From Candidatus Bathyarchaeota archaeon (lineage in GTDB: Archaea; Thermoproteota; Bathyarchaeia; Bathyarchaeales; Bathyarchaeaceae), in the NCBI GenBank assembly GCA_029883255.1, contig JAOUJL010000079.1, forward strand, positions 1-6,786: 6,786 nt of DNA. The letters run 5' to 3'. The number at the start of each line of letters is the position of its first letter. Positions within the stretch are counted from its first letter, which is position 1. The notes under the pieces were generated by a model. It saw only the letters and a list, made by a program, of their open reading frames with translations, ran no database searches and was not told where the DNA came from. The translations under genes and the position numbers were made by a program. Shown piece by piece: positions 5,950 to 6,786 of the stretch.

Positions 5950-6376
5950 TCGATGGGCCTCCCTCTTTTTCTGTCTTCTCTGGCGTTTTCGCTTTGACTT
6001 TAGCCTTTTTCACTCCTTTAGCTTTTTTCGGTTTCTCAACAATTTTCATGTTTATCTGAACAATATCTTCAGTTATGACGTTTCCTCGGAGAGTTTTTCT
6101 TCTCCTCTCTCCTTTTCTGTGAGAGTGAAAACCTACTCCTTCGCTCAAGATCACCTTAATTCGGACCCCTCCGTGAACGTTGGGTCTAATGGGGAAGCCG
6201 TCCTTGTCTGATCCCCCGGTTATCTGTAGCTTGTGGCCCGGCGTTCCAACCACGGATCCGTCTACCGTCTCTCCCGTTTTTTTACCAATCAAAGGAACGG
6301 CGCGGGCGCCCTCCACCTCCGTGAACCGAGCTTTACCTGTCTCTGGATCGGATATTATTATCTTGAATTTCGCCAT
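5924..6376 (-). CDS. rps6e: Ribosomal protein eS6
   Basis: A 150-residue small-subunit protein. The conserved archaeal/eukaryotic part covers residues 1 to about 113: MAKFKIIISDPETGKARFTE, the signature GGSDKDGFPIRPNVHG (54-69), then GERRRKTLRGNVITEDIVQI (89-108). The remaining 37 residues are a Lys/Ala/Thr/Glu tail without clear conservation, longer than in the shortest archaeal members. The tail's coding DNA contains the Shine-Dalgarno site and probable CTG start of aIF2 gamma, so selection on this DNA may be for the downstream gene. The ATG at 6376 has GAGGAG upstream at a slightly long spacing (11 bases). The rps6e-aIF2 gamma pairing is common in archaea. Confidence 0.95.
   Translation of the reverse strand: MAKFKIIISDPETGKARFTEVEGARAVPLIGKKTGETVDGSVVGTPGHKLQITGGSDKDGFPIRPNVHGGVRIKVILSEGVGFHSHRKGERRRKTLRGNVITEDIVQINMKIVEKPKKAKGVKKAKVKAKTPEKTEKEGGPSTEKTTQTT
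5958..5964 (-). promoter_or_regulatory. Shine-Dalgarno site that sets the aIF2 gamma start
   Basis: The - strand reads AGGGAGG here, containing a full GGAGG match to the 16S rRNA anti-Shine-Dalgarno sequence. Eight bases separate it from the CTG at 5947-5949, the ideal distance. It lies inside the low-complexity C-terminal coding region of eS6. It is about 60 bases from the GTG at 5896-5898, too far to serve that codon, so it supports CTG initiation. Confidence 0.7.
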
Positions 6377-6433
6377 ACGCGATGTTTCTCCTCGAATGAA
6401 TTCCTTGGTGACGTTAACTGAAACGATGTATTC

Positions 6434-6442
6434 ATTTATTAA
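6434..6442 (-). promoter_or_regulatory. Possible TATA box of the eS6-aIF2 gamma operon
   Basis: In the 103-base gap between the membrane-protein gene and eS6, the - strand reads TTAATAAAT. A start about 25 bases downstream (near 6412) would give a leader of about 35 bases with the GAGGAG site. The same nine bases occur ahead of uS19, giving slight support to a shared promoter element. The rest of this gap shows no other structure. Confidence 0.35.
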
Positions 6443-6479
6443 GGATTCTGTTGACGTAGATAGAGCTGATTCTTAGTGG

Positions 6480-6786
6480 CTATCGGTGAAAGTCTTCTGG
6501 CGCATTACCTGTTTCTTTTGGTCTCATCTTTTCCGCTCTAGAAACGTATGTGTAAACCACTATGATGACACATGTGGTTACGACTAATATTATAAGAATG
6601 CGATAAAACCATTTTTCTATAATGATTTCCCAGAGGCTTTGTCGGGATGTCTGGGTCATCTCATCTTCTGCGTAGATATAGAAACCGTTTTCAGTAATTA
6701 ACTCCCGGTACGCCCAGGCTGAGGTCACGTAATCCCTTTCACTGATGTTCATATACTGGATTGTTCCAATTTGCGAACTCAGTGCT
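6480..6786 (-). CDS. C-terminal end of an unknown membrane-anchored protein
   Basis: The reading frame is open to the right edge, so the gene is probably cut; 101 residues are visible. If instead it began at the ATG at 6752, it would be a 90-residue protein, but the Shine-Dalgarno match there is poor. The visible part has a polar, aromatic-rich stretch (with DYVTSAWAYRELI and GFYIYAED). A transmembrane helix then runs from WFYRILIILVV to VVYTYV, at about 6543-6611, followed by a basic tail (SRAEKMRPKE) and a polar end. By the positive-inside rule the tail faces the cytoplasm and the preceding part lies outside. I do not recognise the family. It ends 103 bases before eS6 and may belong to a different transcript. 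Confidence 0.65.
   Translation of the reverse strand, partial: ALSSQIGTIQYMNISERDYVTSAWAYRELITENGFYIYAEDEMTQTSRQSLWEIIIEKWFYRILIILVVTTCVIIVVYTYVSRAEKMRPKETGNAPEDFHR

Overview
The window is archaeal chromosome carrying core information-processing genes, with no mobile elements, CRISPR arrays or stable RNA genes that I can see. Archaeal origin is shown by eukaryote-type ribosomal proteins without bacterial counterparts (eS6, eS24, eS31/S27ae), archaeal RNA polymerase subunit Rpo7, Spt4, the aIF2 gamma subunit and a GTP-dependent dephospho-CoA kinase (DUF359 family). Non-AUG starts are frequent and Shine-Dalgarno sites are good. A TACK-type archaeon such as Bathyarchaeia would fit, but that placement is only an impression.

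Layout. Positions 2-1679 (+ strand) hold the front of an S10-type ribosomal operon: the end of uL4, then uL23, uL2 and uS19. The usual next genes (uL22, uS3 and so on) are missing. After a 35-bp convergent gap, everything from 1715 to the right edge is on the - strand. In transcription order from the right this is: the C-terminal end of an unknown membrane-anchored protein (6480-6786, cut by the edge); eS6; aIF2 gamma; a PIN-domain protein; Rpo7; Spt4; dephospho-CoA kinase; eS24; eS31; and last a SecB-like protein of uncertain function. Several neighbours overlap by 4 bases (rpo7/spt4, spt4/dpcK) or by 26 bases (eS6/aIF2 gamma), so this looks like one tightly coupled translation and transcription operon.

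How they work together. The ribosomal proteins build both subunits. aIF2 gamma brings initiator Met-tRNA to the small subunit. Rpo7 forms the stalk of RNA polymerase, and Spt4 pairs with Spt5 for elongation. The PIN protein is probably an RNase linked to RNA processing. Dephospho-CoA kinase makes CoA and is the metabolic outlier.

Most notable. The aIF2 gamma reading frame has no ATG, GTG or TTG that would give a complete protein. A CTG at 5947-5949, with a perfect GGAGG element 8 bases upstream, gives exactly the expected N-terminus and a normal 412-residue length. A translation initiation factor that starts from a near-cognate codon recalls bacterial infC (AUU start, autoregulated). Secondary points are the clean break of the S10 operon after uS19, the SecB-like gene next to eS31, a changed catalytic-loop sequence in uL2, and a heavy bias to non-AUG starts.
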